Shown here: piece by piece, positions 1-12,592 of the stretch
Layout of the letters: each line of letters starts with the position of its first letter
Position numbering within the stretch: position 1 is the stretch's first letter
Source of the DNA: Voacanga thouarsii
Lineage: Eukaryota > Streptophyta > Magnoliopsida > Gentianales > Apocynaceae
Direction of reading: 5' to 3'
Length of the DNA stretch: 64,000 nt
Assembly: GCA_026120185.1 (NCBI GenBank)
Contig: JANUWF010002121.1
Span: 372,001-436,000, forward strand
Position numbers and translations under genes: made by a program
The notes under the pieces: generated by a model
The model's database searches: none
What the model was told of the DNA's origin: nothing
What the model saw: only the letters and a program-made list of their open reading frames with translations

Positions 1-2754
1 AAACATGTAATAAGTTTAGGGGTCACCCCGTCCGGTTTCCCAAACAAAGGGTCTTTATAAAAAGCAAAACTAATATGGACATAATAAATGCTAATATTGT
101 TATATTAAAGAAACATCGCGGTAGTATACAACATACACTATCATGTGTACTTTGACAGTAATATAGTATGCCTATACAAGAGCTATAGTTTGCAAACCTA
201 TATTGTGTTATCGTCTTCTAGTCACGTGGTCTTTCAACTTCGGATCCTAAGAAAATAGCATAAAAGACAAATGTGAATAAAAATCGCTTAGTGAGTCCCG
301 TGTGTGCCAATGTTTTATGAAAACAAATAGACACATGAATTTTTTAGCTTTGCTTCAAAATTCATTACAGGAAAATTTTTTATTTTTCCACCGAAAATAA
401 TTCTACAACTCACTAGAAAGGAATTTATTCCAAATTCAATCATTTTTGGAAAACCGAGTTTAATTCAATGTTACTACCCCTATTTCAGATATACATGCAC
501 TTTTCTCAATAGAATACCAGTCTGTGTGCAAAGCTCACAAAGCTTTGCCTTCGACATTATTTTCTTGTTATGCTACCAGTCAGCATTCAACTAAGCATTG
601 GTGGAGCGGTAAATGCATCTTAGCACAATACCGAGAGATCAACATCTTTTACTTGCCACCGTAAGCCCAGGGGTCCCAATCTTGACGCCAATCACTATCA
701 AGGTGACAAGGGGTTGAACATGCTAGGTGTCCCTGCCTATCAACAGTGAACAACCTAAAATAATATGCACACAAAGTATAAGCAATTGTTAGGCACTAAA
801 CGGCAAGCCATAATGGCTAATTTCAATGTCATATCACCCTGTTTGGATTAAGAGAATCTCCAAAACTAGCTAGGTTACTTGGAGTCATCTACCTCTAACG
901 AGTTCTAGCACACAGATCAAAGCCCTTACTAAGTACTTAACATCTTCACTGTTTTACGAGACTAGTCCAATTCCATTGGCTTACAAGGCCAATCAAATAT
1001 TCCATTCTCAAAGCAATATAAATAAAACACTTTCTAGGACCAAAATAAAGTTTTCCAAAATTTATTATTATACTAAGAGATTATTCTCCATATCATAGTG
1101 AAAAAGGATAAAAGTCCGTTTTGTGAGACAAAATATATTTTCGAAGGCATTTTTTGTCATTTTAAAAATACCAAATTCCAAAACGACTTTTATTCAGGAA
1201 TTCCAAAATCCTAATCCTAATAGTAGAATTAAATCTAAAACATTCCAATTATGATTCTTTAAAACTCATAATTTACATATTCCAAAATCCATTCCATAAA
1301 AAGGAAATAATAAGCCATCCCAAAGTAAAACATAATTTCACATCATAATTAATGAGAAGAAAACCTTTCAGGTTTACATTTGTACCTAGCAATTATTCAC
1401 ATTTTCCACTCAAGGCTAGCATGGCATGATACTATTTATTCCTTAGAGAAACCATTAATTTGTTCAAAGAAACCAAAACAATTCATATGGCTTTAATTTA
1501 TGAAATAAAATGCTCGCTAGTATTTATTACTTTTGAAAATCAAAAGTACTCATCTTGTGTCCTATATCAATGTAGCCATAGGTATAATGCTTCTAGCTTT
1601 TAACCTAGTCTCTAACGTGAATAACCTACATTAAAGTTCATTACATTCTTAACTTAGTAACTAAAGTTCGCCACTAATAGTTACTAACATAAGGAAATTG
1701 CTAATTTACGAGTTTTCCTATTTCTTTTTGAAATAGTTTTTCTTCACATAATGAAAACCTATCATTCACTTCTTTATTCCTTTTTTCTTGAAAATCAACT
1801 CCTCATTCATTCTTCAACATCATTGAATCAAAAATTAAGTCCATTTTCTTTTAAACAATTTCAGTATTTTTCAGTTTTAATACCAAATTTTCATTTTTGC
1901 GTACGTTTTCACATACAACTCTGATTAACTTCAAAATTGTGCCAGAATGCTCATAATATTCTCAACCATTTGTATAGGCTCAAAACTGTTGTGGTACTGC
2001 TGAGGTAAAACTGTCCCAGCTTTTCTTGCTCCAACCATTTTTTTTCACAAAATAATCATTATTCTTTTATTCCCCTTTAATTATAACAATTATACAATAC
2101 TTAATCCACTTGATTTCCCATCATAACCTCCTACAATTCTCTGATTTTCAGAGACAACCAACATAGCAAATTCAAAATTTCACAACAGAAAATCATCAAC
2201 CATAACAAATAACAACCTATTCCATTTTTCTCAACAATTAAACACTTTTTTTCCAATTCCATTTCTTTCTCCTTCTTATGCAGCCCTGAAGGATCTATTA
2301 AACCACCATCAAAACCCCTTTATACACTATATAAAACATAGAACATGGTTTCTCTAAGCTATCAACACACACAGCACACACAAAACGCTTCAAAACACAG
2401 CTAATTTCTGAAGAAAACCATAACTCAACGAAATTCATACCAAAACAATCCTTGTGCTTCATGCTATAACATTAATTCATGAAACATAAGCTTTTACCTT
2501 GTTTGTTGATTACTCTAGGCTTGAAATGCATTTAGTTTCCTTCTTTTCTTCTTTGGAAATGCTTTGTCTCTCCTTTTTCTTTTTCTCCCAAATTTCTCTA
2601 GTTTTCTTTCCTTTTTCTTTTCCTTGTGATGGCTGGTTCTTATGCTGTATCATGGTCTTCGTATGACCAATTTTGACCACTAGTCAAATGGACATTAAAA
2701 GATATAAAAACTTGTAATTTTCTTATTGGCTAGTAGCTATTTTCTTCTTCTTCT

Positions 2755-2834
<80 letters not shown>

Positions 2835-3262
2835 TGGTGGCTTCTCTTGTAAGACTGTAGGAAATAATATTCTTTCATGAAATTTTCATGCAACCAACCA
2901 TAAAGTTAACCTTATTCTTACCAACAAATCATAAAATGCCACTTTTTTCCCTTTTGGACAGCGCTTCACAATTTTTCTCAAGATTGAATTGAAATTTTAG
3001 TCAGTATATATTCTAATCGAGAAAACTTTTTATTCCACCAATGGAATCTACACATTTTAAATTCACAATGGTGGGAGTTAGAATTTTGAAATTCTTTTTT
3101 ATTTTTTCTCTATTCACAATTAAAATTACAACGGTACACCCTGAAAACTCAATTTATATTAAAGTGTTTGTTTCATTGTACTGATGAACTTTAATTCTAA
3201 GCTTACATACAATTCTCATCCTATCAAAAGTATTCTAAAAGGTAAGCATACCAGATATTACA
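1..3262 (-). repeat. G1 3' LTR, partial
   Basis: Reading on the minus strand, the LTR starts with TGTAATATC at 3262, next to a purine-rich tract, and would end just left of the window. The expected terminus TGTAACACCCC is seen in G2. A donor-like AAG|GTAA lies at 2497-2496 and an acceptor-like TTCTTAG|GATC at 248-247, both matching G2. The inner donor of G2 (GAG|GTAGGTCC) is mutated here to AAG|ATGAGTAC near 1553. A GGGG-TCA-CCCC inverted repeat sits at 19-29. The copy is shorter than G2 partly because it lacks most of the short tandem repeats seen in G2 at 57121-57505. Confidence 0.85.
2757..2834. repeat. (TTA)n microsatellite
   Basis: About 26 uninterrupted TTA units lie inside the G1 LTR. 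G2 has no matching tract, so the repeat grew after the two copies separated. Confidence 0.95.
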
Positions 3263-3275
3263 ATCTCCCCTCCAT
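3263..3275 (-). other. G1 polypurine tract
   Basis: On the minus strand this reads GGAGGGGAGAT immediately before the LTR start TGTAATATC. It is the expected primer site for plus-strand DNA synthesis and fixes the LTR boundary at 3262. Confidence 0.8.
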
Positions 3276-3301
3276 CAAGGAATTTCATCCTTGAAATTTA
3301 T

Positions 3302-5290
3302 TCATCCTTGGAATAGTTTTGGGTGTCTATTCTGCTTCTCCATTTCTATTTTCCATATGGCACCTTGTACAAGATGATAAGTCCATAATACCTTTACAAG
3401 TGGAATCTTGTTATATCGTAATTGGTTTTTAACGTACTCTAATTTTTTAATTGGTTTCTTCTCATACTTCAAACTTGGAGTTATTTCAATGGGTTCCTCA
3501 TTCAAAACATGTTCAAGGTAGCCACATGCCTTAGAGTTGAGAGACATGAAATACATCGTGGATGCTCTGTAGCTCTACCTGTAAATCCAATCAGTAAGCC
3601 ACTTTTCCAATTTGTTCTACGATTGGAAACAGTCCAATATATCTAGGTGTCAACTTCTTCCTTTGTTCTTTTCTCCTCATTTTATGCTGTGGAGTTGACT
3701 TCAAGAATACTCGATCCCCTTCCATGAATTATAAATCTCTCATGCACTAATCGGCATAACTCTTTTTGTCGACTCTGAGTGGCTTCTAACTTTGTCTTAA
3801 TTAATTATACAGTCCATCATATTTCTTCAAGGTCGAAAGCATGTTCTATATTTGGTTTCCATCCCAAACTTACCCAATATAATGGAAATTAACATTTGCT
3901 TCTATATAAAGCCTCAAATGGTACCATCCCAAGTGTTGATTGATAACTATTATTGTATGTGAACTCTGTATATGCTAAGTTATCAATCTACTGAGTTCCA
4001 AAAACTAACACACATGCCCGAAACATATCTTCTCAAATTTAATTTACTCACTCCATCTGCCTATCCATTTGTGGCTGTGTTGCATACTAAATTTCAATGT
4101 TTCTCGTTCATTCGTTGTAATTTATCCCAAAATTTGGAGGTAAATCTTGGATCTCAATCAGATAAAATACGATAGGGCACTCTATGCAATCTAATAATTT
4201 CCTCCATATATGTCTTGCTTAATTTCTCTAAAGAATCTCGCAGATTGATAGGAATAAAATGGGCTAATTTTGTCAATAGGTCTACCACAACCCAAATAGT
4301 ATCTATATATCCTACTGCCATAGGTAATCCTATTATGAAATCCATGGTGATCTATCTATTTTTATGATGGTGTGAGCAATAGTTGTAAAAATCCTCCAGG
4401 TCTTTGTTAAACAGGTTCTGTTTGTAGGCAAGTTGAATATTGGGGCACAAATTCAGAAATGTCTTTCTTCATCCCAATCCACTAGTAGTGCTATTTCAAG
4501 TTTTAAATATCTTAACTACTCTTAGGTGAATTGTGTACTTACTTCAGTGAGCTTCCAGTAAAATATCTTATTTCAACACAACTTGCCTGGGAACACAATA
4601 CCGACCTCGGAAGTGAAGAATTTCGGCATCATTATTTTGAAATTCACTATTCTCCTTATCTGCATCTTTCTTCTATATCTTTTGTAATTCTTCATCTTTC
4701 TCCCGCTCTTTCATTAATTCCTGCAAAAAAGTGGGTTGAATCGAAATATTACTCACTCTTATCCTCCCTTCAACCACAAATATTTCTAATCCTAGAACTC
4801 ATACCATTCGAAAAGTAGTAAAATTCGCTCCCCTATTCAAAGCATCTGTACTGTGTTTACTATTTTGGTATGGTACTTAATCGGACATCAAAACTCTTCT
4901 AAGAATTCTATCCATCTATGTCGTCTCATGTTCAAATCCTTTTGAGTGAAAATATACTTCAGTCTCTTATGATCAGTAAAAGCTTCAAATTCAAAACCAT
5001 ATAATGTTTCTACTTCTTCAAGGCAAATACAATTGCTACAACTAACTCCAAATTATGGGTAGGATACTTCTCTTCACAAAGTTTTAGCTTTCTGGGAATA
5101 TATGTTATTACCCTCTTCTCTTGCATTAATACTCCGCCGAATCACACTTCTCTGACCAAACAAAATGAATTTTATTTTGAGTGAGCCGAGTCAACGATGA
5201 AGCAATCATAGAAAATCCTTCAATGAATCTTATACAGTACCCAGTCAATTATAGAATACTTTGTACTTCTGATGGGTTCTCAGGGTGTTT
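3302..5290 (-). pseudogene. G1 pol 3' fragment: RNase H, integrase, chromodomain (broken)
   Basis: The right part (about 4850-5160) is a decayed RNase H/RT connection. The integrase core is readable at 4154-4345: it opens with MDFIIGLP (first catalytic Asp) and ends with RILSD (second Asp). The last 84 codons (3302-3556) hold the chromodomain, with EEPIEITPSLKYEKKP leading in and KIPLVKVLW as the core strand. The usual ATWE is changed to AIWK. Stops and frameshifts separate these pieces, and the upstream pol is missing because F is inserted at 5291. In an intact element this protein would integrate cDNA, with the chromodomain biasing insertion to heterochromatin. This copy cannot make a working enzyme. 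Confidence 0.85.
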
Positions 5291-8200
5291 TGTAACACCC
5301 CACTACCTACGTGCCCAGAAAAGGCGGGATGTCACCCCGTCCAGAGGACCAGGGTTCTTTATAACGAGATGCATATAATAAATAATAAGAAAAAATCCAA
5401 CTAAATAAAATAACAAAATACTCTAATTATATCCGAGGGTAATACTGATACAAGTCTGAGAGATCAAAACTAACAAACACCCCTTGAAAAAAATACAAGT
5501 AAAAAAAAAAAAAACAAATAGGGGATCGTTGCTTATTCCTTCAACATGCTCAATATAAGTACTCCCCTGAAATCATGCTATAAAAGGTGTGAGATTGGCA
5601 TCTCAGTAAGTCCTGTGTGTGCAAGTGTCAATTATGACCATTTCGTGTATGGAGATTTATCAAAATCACAAAATCGTATTTGCAAGTTAATTTCATCAAT
5701 AATAGTTATACAAAGGAGCCTTGCTCAATGAATCTAAAACATTTCACAATAAATCACAGTTTTATCATATTCACAATTCATTAAGTAGGGATTAGCAAAT
5801 GATCCAAACAATAGTATCATAATCCATATCATGGTTATGATAGGGTCTAAATTAGTCATATTTTTCCGAATTATTTGATATTATTTTGTGATACATTTTG
5901 TAAAATAACTAGTCATATTCCTTCCTATTTGATATTCCCTTTATTTTTTTGTAATTTTATGTAAAAATAAGGAGAAATTAGAGAGAAATTGGTGATTTTG
6001 CAATATAGGACTGGCACTAGCCCAAACAATAGTGCTAGCGCTGGATAGCTACTGGTGGAACAGAGAAGTGCGCAAAGAAATTGAAGGAACAGAGGACAAA
6101 TTGCAAGAGAGATTAGAAATTAAAGAAAGTGGCTTCAAGGCTTTGGTGGCTCGGTGGCAAAACAAAGACATACAGCCGATAGAAACGACAACAAAAAGAA
6201 ATAATTGCAACAAAGAAAAGTGAAGCAAGAATTTCGGTGGGCCAAGGTGGAGAAAAAGTCAACAAGTGAGGCTGAGCATGAAAGGGAGAAGAAGCAAAAG
6301 AAGACAATTTTCGGTAGCTTGATTAGGCGGCTTCAATTTAAGCCAATTTAAGGGAATTAAAGGAAATAATTTTAGTAGCCGGAGGTGGCTTGAGTTGTGG
6401 CTCAATTAGGCCAATTACCATAAGAATAAGGCTTCGGTGGCTGGACAGCTTTCGACGGCTCAAATTGGATTTGCAAATTTAACAATTCGAATTCCATAAG
6501 AATTGCAAGACTCCATAGCAAAACGATAAAGGAAAATCAAGAATCCAATTGAAGTTAAAATTGAATTTCCAATTCAAAAAGTCAAAGACGGTGGACAATT
6601 AAATTCTTTTAGGATTTTATTTAGTAATTCTTATTCCTTTTTAGTTTTGGATTATTTTTTAGTAATTACTTCTTTTTTATTTAGGACTCATTTAGGAACT
6701 TTGTAAAGCTATAAATAAAGGCCAATTTACCCTAGGAAAGGGGGGTGCACAATGTAGGGACTTAGATTTATTTTTAAGTGCATCACCAATATTTTCTCGA
6801 GATAAATAGTTCAAGGAGAATTGTACAAGAGGGTCTATGAAGAAAGAAAACGAAGGCTTGTCTATGCATATCTATTTTTTTCCTTTGTTTTCTTTTTCTT
6901 GAACAATGATATGTTAATTATTTTATTGTAATTTGACATTGTTTTAGATATTCATGATATTTAGAGTTATTTGATCTTTTGATTAATTGATTGTTATTCT
7001 TGGTATTGATTACTTGTGCTTATTACAAGATTGATTGGTTAGATCTTTCCATTAACTTACTCGGACAAAGGGGTTGATGGTGGTTTCAATTCATTAGTTT
7101 CATATTTGTTAGCTTTTAACTTATTTGGACAAAAGGGTTAAGAGTAGGGACAAAGTAACTTAAGGTTAATTGATATTTGCCAGGATATGGATTCATTAGT
7201 TAATTTCATGCATAATTTACCAGGAATGGGAATTAAATCAAGGACTATGGTTAATGCATCTTTTGGGTAAGACTAGTTGAGATAGGATATGTGATACTAA
7301 GTTACCTAGAAGATATAGATTCATGGATTGGACAAAGAAGTGAATCTATATTATCCTTCATGGTGCTAAGAGAATAATTAGTTATGATAAAGGCTTGGTA
7401 CTTTAAGAACATGGTTGTCTAAAATAATGGTTTTAATTGCATAAATCTACATACTTGACATGTATATATTTTTCTTTTTATTTTTTTGTCACTTTATTGA
7501 GTCGGTTAAACAATGAAAGAAAGGTGATTAATGTCCACTTGTTCCTGGAGGATCGACACTTGTTTGAACCATCTGCTCGGTTAATGATGAGTACGCTTGC
7601 TCATATGTGTGATTTAGATTGAACGTTTTAATTTAAACTTGATTGGGAATGTGCGTAGTTGTTGTATGATGTTTATACCCAAGTCCAAACACATCAGGTT
7701 ACCACCATGATAGCGTCCCAATGTATTCTTTCGACAATGGGCGATGGGGGATCCTCCCACTAGGTGAGATACTCCTCTATCTCTACACCCAATACTCTGG
7801 TTATCCAATCCAGATCAACAATGTTCACAAGGACCAATACGCCAGCTCGGACGGCCAGACTATTAGTACTGTCACCTCTCCAAATTGAGTTCATCTTCTG
7901 GAGGCGGCCTCCTACCAGAAGACACACTCTTGCTCTTCAAGACTAGTACTACCAGCCTACCCCCACTATGTACTCAACGCTTCCCATTTAAGGGCAGAAT
8001 CATTTTTCCTTTTTCGAAAGGCTTTGATTAGCTTGATTACAGAATGTGGTTTTTCATAATAGCATTTCTAAATCGTTTAGTGATAGCGTAAGAAATCATT
8101 TTTGAGTTTGAATAGTTGAAATTTGACAAATTCATTTAGAAAGTAAAACATCCACGTTTCCAACCCAAGTATCAAAACAACACAGTGTAACTCATCATGT

Positions 8201-10551
8201 TTAGCCAATTTTTCAATCCTTTTGTCAAACATCATATTGATATCAATTCTAAAAAATATTGTAAAAATTTGCAAACATGTAACATCTATCAAAAAAGTTA
8301 TACAGGGACTTACTTGGATAAATCAACAGCTACACCAACTAAATTGATGGCCCTTACTTCCACTCCTTCCTTATCTAGAATAAATGATTCTTTAATTAGA
8401 ATCTAAATATTACATCCTCTATTTCATGCAATATGACTTTCATGATCTCATTAATCATCTAATTCGTCCACGTTATCTAGGTAATTTAATTCATTAGATC
8501 ACATACATAACTACCTTTGCCATGCTATTGATCATAACCATGCATTGATCCAAATAAATTCACTATATGACAACTCTTATTTTCAACTAGCATAAAATCA
8601 TCATAATCAACCCCATAAACATTAAAAGTACTCATCTTTTCCTACTTAGCATAGATTTAGATTCATCATGACAAAATGCATCAATGTCCTATCTCATACA
8701 TACTTTGTCTATGGCCTATATAAACATATTCATCATTCTAGTTTATTCATACTTTCATGCTCGACTCTATAAGCATTCATAAGTCAATACACTAAAGATT
8801 AATACATTTTAAATCAATAAAGATATGGTCTCGATTACCTCTTAGTAATCTAGACTTAAAACACAACAACTCCTTGATGACTAGCTTGAGTTCGATGGAT
8901 AGTTGAAGAGATTGGTCCGCCTAGATGTCCTTGATCGAGACTCAACAAGAAAAGGATAAAATCAGTCCCTTATGGACGTGATTTAAGGGATAAAAGAGGG
9001 AAAGAATGGAGTAAGAGATGAATGGATAGGTTGAAGATTAATTACCTTATAGAGAGTTTTGGTTTTGGCTTTGTTCTTGGGGTTGGCTGGCTGAATGTTT
9101 ATGTACGCTGAATGCTGGTTGTTTCATGAGTTTGTGGGGCTGAGAATGTAGGAAAATTTGTGGTTATTTGGATAGAAAAGTCTAGGGTTTAGTGTTTAGG
9201 TGTTTTGTGGAGTTCTAACTTGCTATGGATTCTTGATCTCAAGAGAAAAGTTGGACAGCTTTGGTCCTTCTTTGGGAGTCAAAACTAGTCAGTAGTGTAG
9301 GGTTATTGTTGCTATGTTTTTTATGCTTATGCTGGCTAAAAACCTGGACAAAAAGAGAGAAGAAATCTGGTTGGTTTTCGGACTCCAAGATGGTCAGAAT
9401 GAGAGAAGAAAACGGAGTGTTTGTGTAGCTATCTTTGCTCAATAACTAGAGAGGCTTTTGTGTAGATTTTTGGCTGGAATTTTAGAGCAGTGTGGTACTG
9501 AATTGTGGCCAAAATTCTGAAGGAATTGGAGAGGAAATTTTGTTATTTTTTTGGCTAAAACAAAGTCCTAATTGGTTAAGGTTTTCTTAGGTAACCCTAG
9601 CTAGGTTTTGGGGAATTTCCAAAAAAATATAGGAAGGAAATAGGTTTATTTATTTAAGCAATAATTTAATTTATTCCCTATATTAATTTACTTAATTTAA
9701 ATGGATATTAAATAATTATTTAAAAAGATAAAATTTTGGTTTCCTTTTTCCCTTGAAGCTACCCAAAATCCTTCTCCCTTTTTTCCCAAGTTTCAAAAAT
9801 CCTTATCGAAGAGATAAATACTTCATTTAAAATTTAGCTTTTATCCTTTTATTTCCTTTTTAAAAATTATTTGAAGAAAATTAAAATGCAGAGACCAATC
9901 TCCATAAGGTGTGGAGGTTACCACATTAAAACAAGATGTATATTCATATATTTTATCTCCTAATAAATTACTTAGATATAGCTTTTAAAAATCAAGATTA
10001 GTAATATTTAAATTCTCTAAAAGATTATGATAAAATGTTAGAAACAAAAATACGATTTATTTTCAAATATTTTATAAAATAATTCCCAAAATAAATCACA
10101 CTCCTAAATTTTAGGAAATTAGATCCAAGGTGGCGGCTACCCTAGGAGTATTTCGGCCAAGGCTTAGAAAAAATTTAGGAAGGAGAAAATAAAAGAAAAC
10201 AGTAGATTTGAAGCAGCTAGGATTTAAACTTAAGCCCATCAACAATTAAACACACCAAGTTTTATCCACTATTCCACAACAATTCTTGTATAACTTTTCC
10301 CCTAATTAAATTCTCTTATTTCCTACTCACTTGCTTTATCCTCTTCCTAATGAATTCTCCTGAACAAAATAAAAACTCAACTAACTCGAATAACATAACC
10401 ACTTCAAGAACAAATTAATTCATGAAATAACAAACCCGTGAAACTCATATTTTCATAAAAATAATTTGATTTACCAAATATAATATAAAAATGCTCTGTT
10501 ATGCATGACTTTCCCCCACATAATAAACGTGGCTTAATACGGGGTATTAAA
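5291..10551 (-). repeat. F left (3') LTR with internal insertion
   Basis: The LTR begins (plus sense) with TGTAACACCC and ends at ggggtatta just before the purine-rich tract. It aligns with 18046-19901 plus 54656-55794 except for the extra 1859 bp at 5838-7696. Splice-like signals on the minus strand are donor 1 ATAAG|GTAAT at 9045, acceptor 1 ATTCTAG|AT at 8376-8375, donor 2 CCAA|GTAAGTCCC at 8313 and acceptor 2 TTTCAG|GGGAG at 5568-5567. A perfect 8-bp hairpin (TCTTCTGG/CCAGAAGA) is at 7894-7922, and a CGGG/CCCG terminal hairpin at 5325-5339. Confidence 0.85.
5838..7696 (+). mobile_element. 1859-bp solo-LTR-like insertion in the F LTR
   Basis: The unit begins TGATAGGGTC and ends CACATCA (TGAT...ATCA termini). 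It is flanked by a perfect 5-bp duplication GGTTA (5833-5837 and 7697-7701). The uninterrupted F right LTR near 18585 (atggttaccac) gives the empty site. No coding capacity is visible. A TATA-like ctataaataaagg lies near 6709 and a tcctggaggatcgaca motif near 7540. That motif resembles the LTR ends of Athila/Tat-type gypsy elements, which makes a solo LTR of that group the best guess. A short non-autonomous element is the alternative. Insertion and boundaries are firm; the lineage is not. Confidence 0.75.
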
Positions 10552-10569
10552 TCCTCTCCCCCTTAAGAG
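10552..10569 (-). other. F polypurine tract
   Basis: The minus strand reads CTTAAGGGGGAGAGGA directly before the LTR. The same tract with small changes is found next to the E LTRs, so it marks the 3' LTR junction of F. Confidence 0.8.
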
Positions 10570-10824
10570 AATTTTGCCACGAAATTTGAAGTGCGATTCC
10601 TCTAAAGCAAACTCGGATACTTTCTCCTCACCCAATCTTCAGTCTCCCATGTTGCATCCTGAGAACCATGATACTCCCATAAAATCTTTGCCATCGATAT
10701 CTACGTATTCCTTAATATATTGACACTGCAATCTATAACTTTAATCGATTTCTCCACATAGCTCAAATCAGGCTGAAGAATCAATGATTCCTCATTCAAT
10801 ACATGCTCCGAATAAGGGTTGTAC

Positions 10825-12185
10825 TGTTAATGTTGTGCCCTAGAAGCAATCACTTATACATTGTATATGACACATTTTATTTTAATAAAAGACATTATTT
10901 ATCTTACAGTTTCTTTTTTTTTTTTTTTACTTTAAGTAATATAACTATTCGATAAAGTCCATAGTACAACACTGTGTTAAAGAAATCATGATAGAGATTA
11001 TGATATGAGATTCTTACTACACTGGATGGTGTTAGTGCTTAAATAGTCCCTAGTTATAGCATTAATGAGACAGGACATCATTAATGCGTTAAGACTAGGA
11101 TGTGTTAGACTTCCTGATTTGATCAGGCGGTGGTTCTCATAACCGTGAGTATTGAGATACTCAAAGTTAACACATGGATGCTTGTTAATGGAACAAGTTC
11201 ATTGGATGACCTATCTTTGAGATAATCACATGAATAACTATTTAGTGCTAATGATATAATCTCAATATAGTAAACGTGCAAGTATCCTTAGACTTGAGAT
11301 CTCCAAGGTACTGTGTTCGCTGAGGTTTGTACTTTGATTCCGATCTCCGGAACTTGATCGAGAGCCGCCCATGGGATGGATATTGGGGTACATTGTGAGG
11401 TAAACGAAAGTAGTTGAGAGGGTCAATAAAGGATTCACCACTCCTAATAGTAGGGGCAAATATCTCACGGCCACTTGTAGGAATTACTACTTGAGAAGTC
11501 CTTGGCCAAGGCAATTGTGTACTGAAAATAGTTCCAATTGATACATATCTAGAGTAGTAGGTTCCTGGTACAAGTACTATTGTATTCGGGCCAGAATTAT
11601 TTCTGGAGGGAGTTGGCACTAACTCCGTACTCCAAATCGAATGAGATATTGTATGGTGAAATGAGTTAATTGCATTGAAGTTTGTTATTGAAGGGTTCAT
11701 GTCAAGCCACATGACTTCCTGGACTCTTGGGTGGTCATGATGTGTTGCTAGATACCGCTCATGATCTGGGAATAAAGGTTTATTAATTAATGAATTAATA
11801 AACCAATCTTGATTAGAATTAATAGGATTAATTGTAATTAATTATGAATTATTAATCTTAAAGACGTTTAGATTAATTCATGTTCGCTACCAATTAATAG
11901 GGAAACCTAATAGGTCACACACAATAGAGGATTATATACTCAAGATGTTATTTGATAACATAATGGGGTTGATTGAGAGAAAGAAAAGTTGTAGTGGACA
12001 AATTATAATTAGTTATAATTTGTGGTCCAAGTTGTAATTGTGAGAACTTGATGTTTCCAATTACAATTAGGGAATTCTAATAGGATTACAATTGTCAATT
12101 TTAGTAGGATTTTTTGTGTGATATAATGGATACACATGAAACCCTAGCTGAAGGTGATTGTTATGCCACACAACTAAGACACACG

Positions 12186-12252
<67 letters not shown>

Positions 12253-12592
12253 TTATTGAAAACGAAAACAGCCCTAGCCGACTTATTGTTTCTGGTAGCA
12301 CAGAAAACTTCGTGCTTGAGTATTCCTCTGTGAGGATTACTGTTAGAGATAATCACACATTGTAATTATAGTGGTTAGACGTCCATCTCTCATGGAGTTT
12401 GCGCAAGAGAATTGCTAGATCGCGCCTCGACTTCAAGAAGATCAATTTTGTTCTTCAGACGATCAAATAAAGGTAAAAAACTATTACCTTTATTATCATT
12501 ATGTTTTGTTTTCCACACATAGATGGGTCCTAGGATGATATCTCATTTTATTTTTAGCTACGCTATACGATACGAGCCTGAGATACCCAACA
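10825..12592 (+). mobile_element. Copia-like solo LTR (1768 bp) inside F integrase
   Basis: The unit starts TGTTAATGTTG and ends ACCCAACA, and is flanked by a perfect duplication TGTAC (10820-10824 and 12593-12597). Closing the gap restores the integrase reading seen in the E copies (gttgtac followed by the GPY/F region). There is no primer site, polypurine tract or coding region, so it is a solo LTR left by recombination. The ending, preceded by a 'gctacgctatacgatacg' stretch, is typical of copia 5' LTR ends, which suggests plus orientation. Lineage is unresolved. A minus-strand reading frame of 154 codons (11248-11712) has no recognisable domain and is taken as chance. Confidence 0.8.
12189..12249. 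repeat. (CT)n microsatellite in the copia-like solo LTR
   Basis: About 30 CT units are uninterrupted. They lie 0.34 kb from the right end of the solo LTR, where a transcribed leader would be expected. Confidence 0.95.

Larger units (their letters stand above)
1..5290 (-). mobile_element. G1: 3' part of a Ty3/gypsy chromovirus, family G
   Basis: The element reads on the minus strand, so its 3' LTR lies at the left and begins just outside the window. The end of pol follows at 3263-5290. The LTR is recognised by collinear similarity to the complete G2 LTR at 55795-59652: the terminal block with 'gggtcaccccgtcc' near position 20, the 'gagtcccgtgtgtgcc' block near 293, and the shared end 'atattaca' at 3262. 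The body stops at 5290, where the F LTR begins with TGTAACACCC. The sequence just before the break (gggttctcaggg) matches G2 near 61755-61775, so F landed in the RT/RNase H part. The rest of G1 should lie beyond the right end of the window. This is the oldest layer of the nest. Confidence 0.85.

Noticed and set aside
6032..6307. Small frames on both strands within the 5838-7696 unit
   Set aside because: They are short, overlapping and without domains, in a sequence best read as a solo LTR.
11248..11712. 154-codon minus-strand frame in the copia-like solo LTR
   Set aside because: It has no domain, lies wholly inside a solo LTR and opposes its likely sense. Probably chance.
12114..12365. Frames with long SL or ER repeats
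   Set aside because: They are translations of the CT microsatellite.
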